16,430 nt of DNA from Candidatus Onthocola stercoravium (GCA_018711775.1 DVHV01000024.1:1-16430), one strand, 5' to 3'. Positions 1 through 7,673 are shown, counted from the first letter of the stretch. Numbers and translations are program-made. The notes: generated by a model not told the origin, from the sequence alone.

Positions 1-1
1 T

Positions 2-319
2 GGATATGAAGAAACAATGAAAATAGGATTAATGTATGTATCAGATTACGGATATGGAGCAAATCCAGAAAAATGGACAACAGCATTAACTGAAGACAAT
101 TATGGAACAGATAATTGGATATATTTTAGCTCAAATGAATGGACTATTTCCCAACATGCTCCTCTCACTACTTTCTCCATCGATTCCTCCTACGGTGGTA
201 GGGTGATTATCATCCAAAACAGCCGATTGTTTGCTGTTCGCCCGTCCTTCTATCTTGAGTCTACTGTAAACTATATCTCCGGATCCGGTACACAATCTGA
301 CCCTTTTAGAATTGCCTAA
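2..319 (+). CDS. C-terminal part of a surface/prepilin-like protein, 5' end outside the window
   Basis: The reading frame is open to the left edge (G-Y-E-E-T before the first ATG at 17), so this is the last ~105 residues of a longer protein and the ATG at 17 is probably internal. The visible part starts with IGLMYVSDYGYGA and ends with VRPSFYL...YISGSGTQSDPFRIA. From memory, this pattern recurs at the C-terminus of large exported, often prepilin-type or lectin-fold-like, proteins in uncultured gut Firmicutes. I cannot confirm that by search. No transmembrane segment or sortase signal is visible. Base composition changes inside the gene: by hand count ~31% GC over 1-150 and ~46% GC over 151-310, with many C-ending codons (TCC, ATC, TTC, AAC) in the second part. 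Function is unknown; cell-surface binding is a guess. A terminator hairpin follows 10 bases after the stop. Confidence 0.6.
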   Translation, partial: GYEETMKIGLMYVSDYGYGANPEKWTTALTEDNYGTDNWIYFSSNEWTISQHAPLTTFSIDSSYGGRVIIIQNSRLFAVRPSFYLESTVNYISGSGTQSDPFRIA

Positions 320-332
320 TCTATGCTATAAT
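305..332 (+). promoter_or_regulatory. Promoter of mnmE (extended -10)
   Basis: A perfect extended -10, TGCTATAAT, lies at 324-332. A weak -35-like TTTAGA lies at 305-310 with 16-bp spacing. Predicted transcription start is ~338-340, about 21 bases before the mnmE ATG. The same 11-mer TATGCTATAAT recurs at 7692-7702. The -10 overlaps the left arm of the terminator of the preceding gene. Confidence 0.7.
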
Positions 333-357
333 ACTTCCGACGAAAGGAAGTATTTTT
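330..357 (+). terminator. Intrinsic terminator of the first gene, overlapping the mnmE promoter and SD
   Basis: A perfect 9-bp stem (330-338 AATACTTCC with 346-354 GGAAGTATT) has a 7-base loop GACGAAA and a short T-run to 357. The right arm GGAAG also serves as the mnmE SD, 10 bases before the ATG at 361. A transcript started from the embedded promoter would begin in the loop and could not form the stem. Confidence 0.75.
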
Positions 358-360
358 ATT

Positions 361-1713
361 ATGGAAGATACAATTTGTGCAATATCAACATCTCTTGGTA
401 TCGGTGCTATTTCGATAGTTCGTGTTACAGGACCTGATGCTATAAAAATAGTAGATAGTATATTTGATGGTAACTTAACTGATAAAGAAACTCATACAAT
501 TCATTATGGCCATATTAAATATAATAATGAAAATATTGATGAAGTTTTAGTTATGCTAATGCTTGGACCTAAGACATATACAACTGAAGATACTGTTGAA
601 ATTAATTGCCATGGAGGTAAATCTACTACTGAAAAAGTATTAGAGATATTATTATCCTGTGGATGCAGATTAGCAGAACCTGGTGAATTTACTAAAAGAG
701 CATTTCTAAATGGACGTATCAATCTTCTTGAAGCCGAATCAGTAAATGATTTAATTGTTGCTAAAACTGATGCTACTAGAACTTTAGCCATTAATAATGT
801 TGATGGAATTTTAACTAAAAAGATTAGAAATATCCGTGAAAAAATAGTAAAAATACTTTCTAATATTGAAGTAAATATCGATTATCCAGAGTATCAAGAT
901 GAAGTACAAGTAACTCATGATTTAATGGATGAGTATTTAACTGATATAACTAAAGAATTAAAAAGTTTAGTTGATGGAGCCAAGAATGGTCGTATCATAA
1001 AAGAAGGAATAAATATTGCGATAATAGGGCGACCAAATGTAGGTAAAAGCAGTATCTTAAATCATTTACTTGACGAAGAAAAAGCCATAGTAACTGATAT
1101 TCCTGGAACAACTCGGGATATAGTTGAAGGATCAATTACTCTAAATGGAGTAGCAATAAACTTTATCGATACCGCCGGAATTCGGGAAACTGATGATGTT
1201 GTTGAAAAAATTGGTGTCGACCGGAGTAAACGTTCTGCAGACCAAGCAGATATTGTATTAATGGTTTTAAATAATAATGAATTATTGACCGAAGAAGACC
1301 TGGAATTACTGGAAAAATACGATTCAGAAAATTTAATTATTTTTGTAAATAAATCAGATTTGGAACAAAAAATAGAAATTCCGGGAAATATTTCCCGGGA
1401 AATAATTTGGGGAAATACAGTTGATATAAACGGTCTAGATTCTTTAAAAAATGCCATAAAAAATAAATTAAATTTAGATAGTATTGTTAATAAAGACATG
1501 AGTTATTTATCAAATATTCGCCAAATAGACTTAGTAAATAAGGCAAATTCAGCAATTGAAAATGCTTATACTAGTTTAAAAAATGATATGCCAATCGATA
1601 TGGTTGAGATAGATTTGAGATCTGCTTGGGAATACTTAGGAGAAATAATCGGCGATTCTTATCAAGATGAATTAGTTGATAATATATTTAGTAACTTTTG
1701 TTTAGGAAAGTAG
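361..1713 (+). CDS. mnmE: tRNA uridine-5-carboxymethylaminomethyl modification GTPase MnmE
   Basis: MnmE works with MnmG to build the (carboxymethyl)aminomethyl group on U34 of tRNAs reading two-codon sets. The 450-residue length is normal. The N-terminal domain starts DTICAISTSLGIGAISIVR (folate/dimerisation domain, ~1-118), followed by a helical domain into which the Ras-like G domain is inserted. G motifs: G1 GRPNVGKS 223-230, G2 TTRD 250-253, G3 DTAG 270-273, G4 NKSD 330-333. The C-terminus ends FCLGK (446-450), keeping the catalytic Cys motif C-[IL]-G-K. The ATG follows the GGAAG in the upstream hairpin. The gene directly abuts mnmG, its functional partner. Oddities: CGG arginine codons cluster in the G domain (about 1112-1398), whereas CGT/AGA are usual elsewhere in the gene, and a perfect Noc binding site lies in the codons of the G4-G5 loop (residues 344-348). 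Confidence 0.97.
   Translation: MEDTICAISTSLGIGAISIVRVTGPDAIKIVDSIFDGNLTDKETHTIHYGHIKYNNENIDEVLVMLMLGPKTYTTEDTVEINCHGGKSTTEKVLEILLSCGCRLAEPGEFTKRAFLNGRINLLEAESVNDLIVAKTDATRTLAINNVDGILTKKIRNIREKIVKILSNIEVNIDYPEYQDEVQVTHDLMDEYLTDITKELKSLVDGAKNGRIIKEGINIAIIGRPNVGKSSILNHLLDEEKAIVTDIPGTTRDIVEGSITLNGVAINFIDTAGIRETDDVVEKIGVDRSKRSADQADIVLMVLNNNELLTEEDLELLEKYDSENLIIFVNKSDLEQKIEIPGNISREIIWGNTVDINGLDSLKNAIKNKLNLDSIVNKDMSYLSNIRQIDLVNKANSAIENAYTSLKNDMPIDMVEIDLRSAWEYLGEIIGDSYQDELVDNIFSNFCLGK
1389..1404. promoter_or_regulatory. Perfect Noc binding site (NBS) palindrome inside mnmE
   Basis: TATTTCCCGGGAAATA is a perfect 16-bp palindrome containing the 14-bp sequence ATTTCCCGGGAAAT described as the Noc binding site in Bacillus subtilis. 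A further GGGAAAT half-site in reversed orientation lies just to the left at 1383-1389, so half-sites run GGGAAAT, ATTTCCC, GGGAAAT without a gap. The Noc candidate is encoded ~3 kb downstream. That the site is bound is inference. Confidence 0.8.
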
Positions 1714-1722
1714 GTGAGATTT

Positions 1723-3579
1723 ATGTATGATTGTATAATTGTTGGTGGAGGACATGCTGGAATTGAAGCAAGTCACATTGCTGCCAAAATGTGCAAGAAG
1801 ACACTTTTAGTAACTGGCAATATCAAAAATATTGGTGATATGCCATGTAATCCATCAATCGGTGGAACTGCTAAAGGGATAATTGTCCGCGAAGTTGATG
1901 CACTCGGAGGCTTAATGGGGCATATCGCAGATGTTAGTCAAATTCAAATCAAAATGCTTAATAACTCTAAAGGTCCAGCAGTTCGTTCCCTTCGTGCCCA
2001 AGCCGACAAAATAACTTATCCTAAAAATATGCAAGATGCTCTAATGCATACTCCAAATTTAACTATTAAAGAAGCCATGATTGAAGATTTAATCGTAGAA
2101 GATAATACTGTTAAAGGTGTAGTTACAGCAGATGGCGAAAAAATAAGTGGTAAAACAGTCATCTTAACAACTGGAACTTACCTAAAAGGTAACATTTTGA
2201 TTGGTAGCGAAAATACTCCCGGAGGACCTCATGGTGAAGCGAGAAGCAATCACTTATCAGATAAATTAAAAGAATATGGTTTAAAAATCATTCGTCTTAA
2301 AACTGGTACTCCGCAAAGAATTAAAAAAGATTCAATCGATTTTTCTGTTATGCAAGAAGAAAAAGGAGATTCTACACCTTGGACATTTAGTTTTGATTAT
2401 GAACCATCTTACGATGTAGATAAACAACAATCTTGCTATCTTTTATATACTAATGAGACTACTCACAAAATTATTCGAGACAACTTAAATAAATCAGCAA
2501 TGTATGGTGGCTATGCAACAGGAGTAGGTCCTAGATATTGTCCATCAATCGAAGATAAAATAGTAAGATTTGCTGATAAAGAAAGACATCAATTATTTTT
2601 AGAACCTGAAAGTCTATATTATGATGATTGGTATTTACAAGGTTTTTCTACCAGTATGCCACGTGATGTACAAGAGAAAATGGTTCATAGTCTTAAAGGA
2701 TTAGAAAATGCTATCATAACTAAATATGCTTATGCTATCGAATATGATGCTATCGATCCATTGCAAATAAAACCATCTTTGGAAAACAAAGTTATTAAAA
2801 ACTTATTCACAGCAGGTCAAATAAATGGCACCTCCGGCTATGAAGAAGCGGCAGGTCAAGGTATTGTCGCGGGAATTAATGCATCATTAAAATTAGATAA
2901 TAGAGAACCTTTAATTTTAAAAAGAAGTGATGCTTACATTGGTGTATTAATCGATGACTTAGTAACTAAAGGAACAATTGAACCATACCGTATGCTTACA
3001 TCTCGCGCTGAATTTCGCCTTATCTTAAGACATGATAATGCCGATTTGCGTCTTCGAGATTATGCAAAAAAATGTGGTACAATTTCTGATGAACAATACA
3101 ATCATCTTCAAGAAAAGAAACAAAAAATAGCAGATTTAACTAAGTATTTAAAAGAAAATCACATTAAAATAACTGAAGACAATAAAAATATTTTTATAGA
3201 AAATAACATACCAATTCCAAGTAGTAATTTAACATATTATGAACTACTTAAAAGACCAGAAATAAAACTTTCTTTCTTAGAAAATTTTATTCAACTTGAT
3301 TACAGTGAAGAAGTAAAAGAACAAGTAGAAATAGATGTTAAATATGAAGGATATATAAAAAAAGCATATAAAGAAGTAGAAAAACTAATAAAACTAGAAG
3401 AAAAAGAAATACCTGATGATATCGATTATTCATGTGTTACCAACTTAGCAAGTGAAGCAAAACAAAAATTGAGTGTTGTTCGACCTAAAACTATTGCTCA
3501 AGCATCTCGTATAAGTGGTGTAAATCCTGTTGATATCTCAGTACTATCAGTTTATTTAAAGAAGGAATATAACAAATGA
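1723..3579 (+). CDS. mnmG: tRNA uridine-5-carboxymethylaminomethyl modification enzyme MnmG
   Basis: FAD/NADH-dependent partner of MnmE in U34 modification of tRNA. With the ATG at 1723 it has 618 residues, a normal length. That start is preferred because AGGTGA (1712-1717) sits 5 bases upstream and the protein then begins MYDCIIVGGGHAG, the dinucleotide-binding Gly motif at residues 8-13. A GTG at 1714 in the same frame would overlap the SD and add only three residues. Family signatures are PCNPSIGGTAKG at 41-52 and GQINGTSGYEEAAGQG at 365-380; RYCPSIEDKIVRF lies at 271-283. The C-terminal helical MnmE/tRNA-binding domain ends ISGVNPVDISVLSVYL. The stop shares four bases (ATGA) with the start of rsmG, so translation is probably coupled. 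Confidence 0.97.
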   Translation: MYDCIIVGGGHAGIEASHIAAKMCKKTLLVTGNIKNIGDMPCNPSIGGTAKGIIVREVDALGGLMGHIADVSQIQIKMLNNSKGPAVRSLRAQADKITYPKNMQDALMHTPNLTIKEAMIEDLIVEDNTVKGVVTADGEKISGKTVILTTGTYLKGNILIGSENTPGGPHGEARSNHLSDKLKEYGLKIIRLKTGTPQRIKKDSIDFSVMQEEKGDSTPWTFSFDYEPSYDVDKQQSCYLLYTNETTHKIIRDNLNKSAMYGGYATGVGPRYCPSIEDKIVRFADKERHQLFLEPESLYYDDWYLQGFSTSMPRDVQEKMVHSLKGLENAIITKYAYAIEYDAIDPLQIKPSLENKVIKNLFTAGQINGTSGYEEAAGQGIVAGINASLKLDNREPLILKRSDAYIGVLIDDLVTKGTIEPYRMLTSRAEFRLILRHDNADLRLRDYAKKCGTISDEQYNHLQEKKQKIADLTKYLKENHIKITEDNKNIFIENNIPIPSSNLTYYELLKRPEIKLSFLENFIQLDYSEEVKEQVEIDVKYEGYIKKAYKEVEKLIKLEEKEIPDDIDYSCVTNLASEAKQKLSVVRPKTIAQASRISGVNPVDISVLSVYLKKEYNK

Positions 3580-4286
3580 ATATAGAAGAATTTATTAATG
3601 AAACAAAAAAATTAGGAATTGATGTAACTGGAGAGCAACTTGAAAAGTTAGAAATATATTGTAATTTTTTACTTGAATACAATTCACATACTAATCTAAC
3701 AGCAATAAAGAATAGGGAAGAAGTCTATTTAAAACATTTTTATGATTCTCTAACATTAGTAAAATCAATCGATTTAACTAGCATAGAAAATTTACTCGAT
3801 ATTGGTACTGGTGCAGGCTTTCCAGGAATGGTTTTAAAAATATTCTTTCCTAATTTACAAATATATTTAGTTGATTCCAATAACAAAAAAACAAAGTTTT
3901 TAAACGAATTGAAAGACAAATTAAATGTTGATAAAGTAGAAGTTATCAACGCTCGCATTGAAAATATAACTTCAAGATTTATCAATAGTATAGATGTGGT
4001 TACAGCAAGAGCAGTTACAAACTTACCAGTTTTAGTTGAACTTGCTCTACCTTTAGTTAAAGTTAATAAATACTTTATTGCTATGAAAGGTAATGCCCAA
4101 GATGAACTCGAAAATAGCGAATATGCCATTACTTATCTCGGTGGCAAAATCGAAGATGTAAAAGAATTTGATTTACCACATGACGCCGGCAAAAGAATGC
4201 TTATTGCCATTCAAAAAACTCAAAAAAGCGAATTAAATAAATTGCGCCCATACGAAAAAATTATTAAAAAACCATTGCAAAAATAA
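3576..4286 (+). CDS. rsmG: 16S rRNA (guanine-527-N7)-methyltransferase RsmG
   Basis: Methylates N7 of G527 in 16S rRNA using S-adenosylmethionine; loss gives low-level streptomycin resistance in several bacteria (established for the family). The 236-residue length is typical. The N-terminal part has LTAI (41-44) and KHFYDSL (53-59), followed by the Rossmann SAM-binding loop LDIGTGAGFPG (74-84). The start overlaps the mnmG stop as ATGA. The order mnmE-mnmG-rsmG followed by a ParB-family gene matches the origin-proximal arrangement in Bacillus. No terminator is visible after the gene; only 43 bases separate it from noc, and they hold a candidate promoter. Confidence 0.96.
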   Translation: MNIEEFINETKKLGIDVTGEQLEKLEIYCNFLLEYNSHTNLTAIKNREEVYLKHFYDSLTLVKSIDLTSIENLLDIGTGAGFPGMVLKIFFPNLQIYLVDSNNKKTKFLNELKDKLNVDKVEVINARIENITSRFINSIDVVTARAVTNLPVLVELALPLVKVNKYFIAMKGNAQDELENSEYAITYLGGKIEDVKEFDLPHDAGKRMLIAIQKTQKSELNKLRPYEKIIKKPLQK

Positions 4287-4303
4287 CTTATATAAGATAA
4301 AAT
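4275..4303 (+). promoter_or_regulatory. Candidate promoter of noc
   Basis: TTGCAA (4275-4280), a 17-bp spacer and TAAAAT (4298-4303) put a transcription start near 4310, about 20 bases before the noc GTG. The -35 lies within the rsmG end. Similar TTGCAA or GTGCAA elements occur at 16015 and 7674 with the same spacing. Confidence 0.45.
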
Positions 4304-4329
4304 TATAAGAGAATAAAGGGTTGATTTAA

Positions 4330-5655
4330 GTGAATAATACACAAACAGAAGAAAAGATACTTCAAGTCCCTATTGAGGATATAATACCCAATCGTTTTCA
4401 ACCACGATTGGCTTTTGATGATGCCTCTTTAACAGATCTTGCAGCATCTATTAAACAACATGGAATTATTCAACCTCTTGTTTTAAGAAGGAAAAACGAC
4501 AAATACGAAATAATCGCCGGTGAGCGAAGATATAAGGCCGCCAGGATGGCTGGTTTAGTTTCAGTTCCAGCAATTATTTCTAATTTAAGTGATCAAGCAA
4601 GTGCTGAAGTAGCAATTGTTGAAAACGTTCAACGTAAAGATTTAACTGCAATTGAAGAAGCAAGGTCTTATCAAACACTTTTAGAAAAAGGATACATGAC
4701 TCAAGAGGAATTAGCCAAAAAGATGGGCTTATCTCAATCCGCAGTTTCTAATAAACTTCGTCTTCTTTCTCTTGATGAATCCGTTCAACAGGCCGTTATC
4801 AAAGAACAAATTTCTGAAAGACATGCGCGTTCTTTATTAAAAATTAAAGACCCAGAAATGCAAAAAGTTCTTTTAAATAAAATAATTACAGAACGTCTTA
4901 CAGTTAAACAGTTAGAAGATGAAATTAAAAAAATAGTAGGTCCAACTACTGATATATCTTTAGACACTACACCTAAAGAACCATCAAAAAGCATGGATGA
5001 CAATACTGCAAGTGCCATTTCTGCAATTAATAAGTTGATGAATAGTCAAAATCCTATAACTCAATTAGAAAACAACCAAAGTAATGAAAATTTATCGGAT
5101 TCAGAAGTATTAGAAAAAACAGAAACGCCAGCAAATGTTAATGATATTGATGATATTCCAGTCATAGAAAGTGTGCCAAATATTGAAAGTATTGTTCATA
5201 ATGCTGTCGATATAAAATCACTTAACCAAAATAGTAACCCTGAAGTACAAGGAGGTAATAATGTGAATCCAAATCAAACTCCAAGCAGTCCTAATGTTGC
5301 TGCTCCTTTTTCCGGATCTCCTGAAAAAGTGCCTAATAAGTTCTTTAATTTTTTAGAAAGCCAAGCGGCTAATCTTGACTTAGAAGAACCACCAAAAACC
5401 TTTGAATCTCCAGCACCTCAAGAACCAGAAAAACCTGCAGATTTATTAAATAAAACTGACAACATAGAAATGCTTGATGATTTCATTATTCCAGCAACTC
5501 CAATAAACAATAAAGTTATGAACGATGATTATCTAGATCATGTTATCAAAACAGTTCGGGGATTAAATTTTGATAGTGATAAAGTTGTTATAGAAGAAAT
5601 GAATTTACCAACAGAATATCAAATAACTATAAAGATTAAAAAAGATAAAATTTGA
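4330..5655 (+). CDS. noc: ParB-family nucleoid occlusion protein Noc, with long low-complexity linker
   Basis: CTP-dependent DNA-binding protein that, in Bacillus, spreads from NBS sites and blocks Z-ring assembly over the nucleoid. The start is GTG at 4330, directly after an in-frame TAA, with SD AAAGGG (4315-4320). Domains: ParB N-terminal domain ~11-100 with VPIEDIIPNRFQPR, GERRYKA (64-70) and ENVQRKDL (98-105); helix-turn-helix ~123-148 (TQEELAKKMGLSQSAVSNKLRLL); helical part to ~205; a Ser/Asn/Pro/Glu-rich linker ~206-395; and a C-terminal dimerisation-like segment ~399-441 with YQITIKI. The position after rsmG, the QSAVSNKLRLL...ERHAR helix style, the YQITIKI ending and the perfect NBS nearby favour Noc over Spo0J/ParB. 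At 441 residues it is much longer than B. subtilis Noc (~280). It lacks an obvious N-terminal amphipathic helix, and no soj/parA neighbour is present. Chromosome-segregation ParB remains the alternative. Confidence 0.85.
   Translation: MNNTQTEEKILQVPIEDIIPNRFQPRLAFDDASLTDLAASIKQHGIIQPLVLRRKNDKYEIIAGERRYKAARMAGLVSVPAIISNLSDQASAEVAIVENVQRKDLTAIEEARSYQTLLEKGYMTQEELAKKMGLSQSAVSNKLRLLSLDESVQQAVIKEQISERHARSLLKIKDPEMQKVLLNKIITERLTVKQLEDEIKKIVGPTTDISLDTTPKEPSKSMDDNTASAISAINKLMNSQNPITQLENNQSNENLSDSEVLEKTETPANVNDIDDIPVIESVPNIESIVHNAVDIKSLNQNSNPEVQGGNNVNPNQTPSSPNVAAPFSGSPEKVPNKFFNFLESQAANLDLEEPPKTFESPAPQEPEKPADLLNKTDNIEMLDDFIIPATPINNKVMNDDYLDHVIKTVRGLNFDSDKVVIEEMNLPTEYQITIKIKKDKI
5249..5265 (+). promoter_or_regulatory. 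Internal Shine-Dalgarno and in-frame GTG within noc
   Basis: A perfect AAGGAGGT (5249-5256) is followed after 6 bases by GTG (5263-5265), in the noc frame at residue 312. Translation from here would give a 130-residue product holding the second half of the linker and the C-terminal dimerisation-like domain, without the DNA-binding domain. The SD is stronger than the one at the main start. It could also be a coincidence of the Gly-Gly codons GGA-GGT. Confidence 0.35.
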
Positions 5656-5684
5656 AAATACTGAAAGTCACTCAGTATTTTTTT
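5655..5684. terminator. Shared terminator between convergent noc and PBP genes
   Basis: A 10-bp perfect stem (5655-5664 AAAATACTGA with 5672-5681 TCAGTATTTT) has a 7-base loop and a T-run on the plus strand to 5684. The last base of the noc TGA is the first base of the stem, and the PBP stop codon (5668-5670, minus strand) lies in the loop. The T-run favours noc; in the minus direction the tail is weaker, with the stem's own four Ts followed by C. Confidence 0.8.
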
Positions 5685-7626
5685 CTTCTTCACTACTTAC
5701 ATATTGTTCATTAGTTACTCCTGGTTCTGATCCTTTAACATAATAGTATAGTGCTGCCTTGTTCGTATCATTTGTCACACTACCAGTAATTGCATCAAGA
5801 GGTATTGCCACTACGTTTTTAGGTGTTTCATACCAACTAGTATCAACATCTTTTAATACATATTCAATTGTAGCAGCCCATGCATTTTTAGAATTGGTTC
5901 GCACTTTAGAAGTTATTGTTTGATTATCATCATAACCCATCCAAGTCATAACTAATGCATCTTGATTATACCCAACTATCCAAAAATCAGTGTTAGTTGA
6001 ACCGGTTTTAATTGCATACTTATTACTAAATTTTGAAGATATTGTTAGTGCTGTTGGAGTAGTATAATCCACAAATGCAGCATTACTAGTTGTATTCATC
6101 ATTTCATTTAATATATAAGTATAATTAGGATTTAAAACTAACGTTTCTTTTTCTTCATGTTCATATAAAACATTTCCATCCATATCTTCTATTTTTTCGA
6201 TAAAATATAAGTCTTTTTTATATCCTCCAGAAGCAAATGTCGTATATCCAGTGGCAAAATCAATTAAATTAATTTCACTAGTACCCAGTGGTAATGAAGC
6301 AACTTCATTTAACTCTGCTGTAATACCAGTTCTATGGGCCACTTCAATCATGGCATCTACCCCTAAAAATAAATTTGTTTTAACAGCATAAATATTATCA
6401 GATAAGGCTAATGCCGCAGCCATCGTTATTTCTTTATTAGCGTATAAATCACTAGCATTCGCTGGACTATAAGTTTTTCCGTTTGCTAAATTAAATGTTG
6501 TTGGTTCACTTGAAAATGTCGAAGACATTGTCATATTATTTTCTAAAGCCGCATAGTAAAGGAAAGGTTTCATTGTTGATCCAACTTGTCTTACACTTTC
6601 TAAAGCTCTGTTATACTCGCTAGTTGCATAATTCATTCCCCCAGTTAAAGCCTTAACTGCTCCAGTATTAGGGTCAACTATAATACTAGCCACTTGAATT
6701 TCCTCATCAACTTTATTAGCCAAAATATTTTCTTCCATATTGGCTTGGACATCCATGTCTAAAGTTGTATAAATTTTTAACCCCCCAGCATCAATTAATG
6801 ATTCAGGTATCCCCGGAATATTTGCAAGTTCATCCAATACAGCATCTTGATAATACATTAGCATTTGTAAGTTATTAGTCTTATTTTGTCCATATATTTC
6901 AATATGCTCTTGAAATAAATTATTATAAGCATCTTCATCAATATAATCGTTATTAAGCATTGATTTAGCAACAATTTTGGCTCTTCTTATACATGCATCA
7001 TAATCAGATACTGGATTATAAGCCGCCGGATTTTTAGATATACCTGCAAGCATTATTGCTTCTTCTAAAGTTAGTTCACTAGGTTTCTTATTAAAGTAAT
7101 ATGCCGAAGCATTGACAATACCCATATTACCTTGTCCATAATTGATAGTATTTAGATATCCTTCTAATATCTCATCTTTATCATAATGAACTTCTAACTC
7201 GAGAGTTAAAAATGCCTCTTCAATTTTTCTTTCCCAGGTTTGATCAAAATCTAAATACAAATTCTTGATATATTGTTGCGAAATCGTCGAAGCCCCTTGC
7301 ACAATCGTGCCACTTTTGATATTTAAATACATTGCTTTCATAATTCTTAAATAATCAAATCCATGATGTTTATAAAAGTTTTTATCTTCGACAGCAATCG
7401 TAGCATTGATTAAATATTCACTTATATCCTCGATATTTGCCCATTCATTATTTCTTGACCCTTGATATATAAGTTCATTATTATTGTCATAAAGATATAA
7501 ACTACCACTAGTTTTTAAATCTAGTCTTGGACTAAGGTAAGCATAGGTATAAAGTCCAATAATTACGACGATAAAAGATATAAATCCAAAAAGCATTAAC
7601 TTGAATAAAAACCGTACTTTCTTCAA
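5668..7626 (-). CDS. Class A penicillin-binding protein (glycosyltransferase/transpeptidase)
   Basis: Bifunctional peptidoglycan synthase that polymerises lipid II and cross-links stem peptides outside the membrane. 652 residues. A short cytoplasmic tail and one transmembrane segment (~8-30) anchor it. The glycosyltransferase-51 domain has E80-D81 in VEDKNFYKHHGFD, then GASTISQQYIKNLYL (111-125) and EGYLNTINYGQG (155-166). The transpeptidase domain has S-T-M-K at 350-353 (S350 nucleophile), S-D-N at 409-411 and K-T-G-S at 540-543, so both active sites are intact. The start is TTG at 7626-7624, chosen because AGGTGA (minus strand, 7638-7633) lies 6 bases upstream. The C-terminal ~20 residues are polar and acidic. 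The gene faces noc and diverges from the ywiB-like gene across a 104-bp gap; I see no clear minus-strand promoter there. Which paralogue (PbpF/PbpG/PonA type) cannot be decided here. Confidence 0.95.
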   Translation of the reverse strand: MKKVRFLFKLMLFGFISFIVVIIGLYTYAYLSPRLDLKTSGSLYLYDNNNELIYQGSRNNEWANIEDISEYLINATIAVEDKNFYKHHGFDYLRIMKAMYLNIKSGTIVQGASTISQQYIKNLYLDFDQTWERKIEEAFLTLELEVHYDKDEILEGYLNTINYGQGNMGIVNASAYYFNKKPSELTLEEAIMLAGISKNPAAYNPVSDYDACIRRAKIVAKSMLNNDYIDEDAYNNLFQEHIEIYGQNKTNNLQMLMYYQDAVLDELANIPGIPESLIDAGGLKIYTTLDMDVQANMEENILANKVDEEIQVASIIVDPNTGAVKALTGGMNYATSEYNRALESVRQVGSTMKPFLYYAALENNMTMSSTFSSEPTTFNLANGKTYSPANASDLYANKEITMAAALALSDNIYAVKTNLFLGVDAMIEVAHRTGITAELNEVASLPLGTSEINLIDFATGYTTFASGGYKKDLYFIEKIEDMDGNVLYEHEEKETLVLNPNYTYILNEMMNTTSNAAFVDYTTPTALTISSKFSNKYAIKTGSTNTDFWIVGYNQDALVMTWMGYDDNQTITSKVRTNSKNAWAATIEYVLKDVDTSWYETPKNVVAIPLDAITGSVTNDTNKAALYYYVKGSEPGVTNEQYVSSEEEKNTE

Positions 7627-7673
7627 TTTATATCACCTAAATTTTATTATGTTAAAAAAAATGTAAAATATAA

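Noticed and set aside
504..791. Antisense reading frame inside mnmE, and similar ones in noc, murA and others
   Set aside because: These are shadows of clear genes on the other strand, with no SD and no protein-like sequence.
2655..2670. parS-like sequence around CCACGTGATG in mnmG
   Set aside because: Only about 10 of 16 positions match the parS consensus and the outer arms are wrong.
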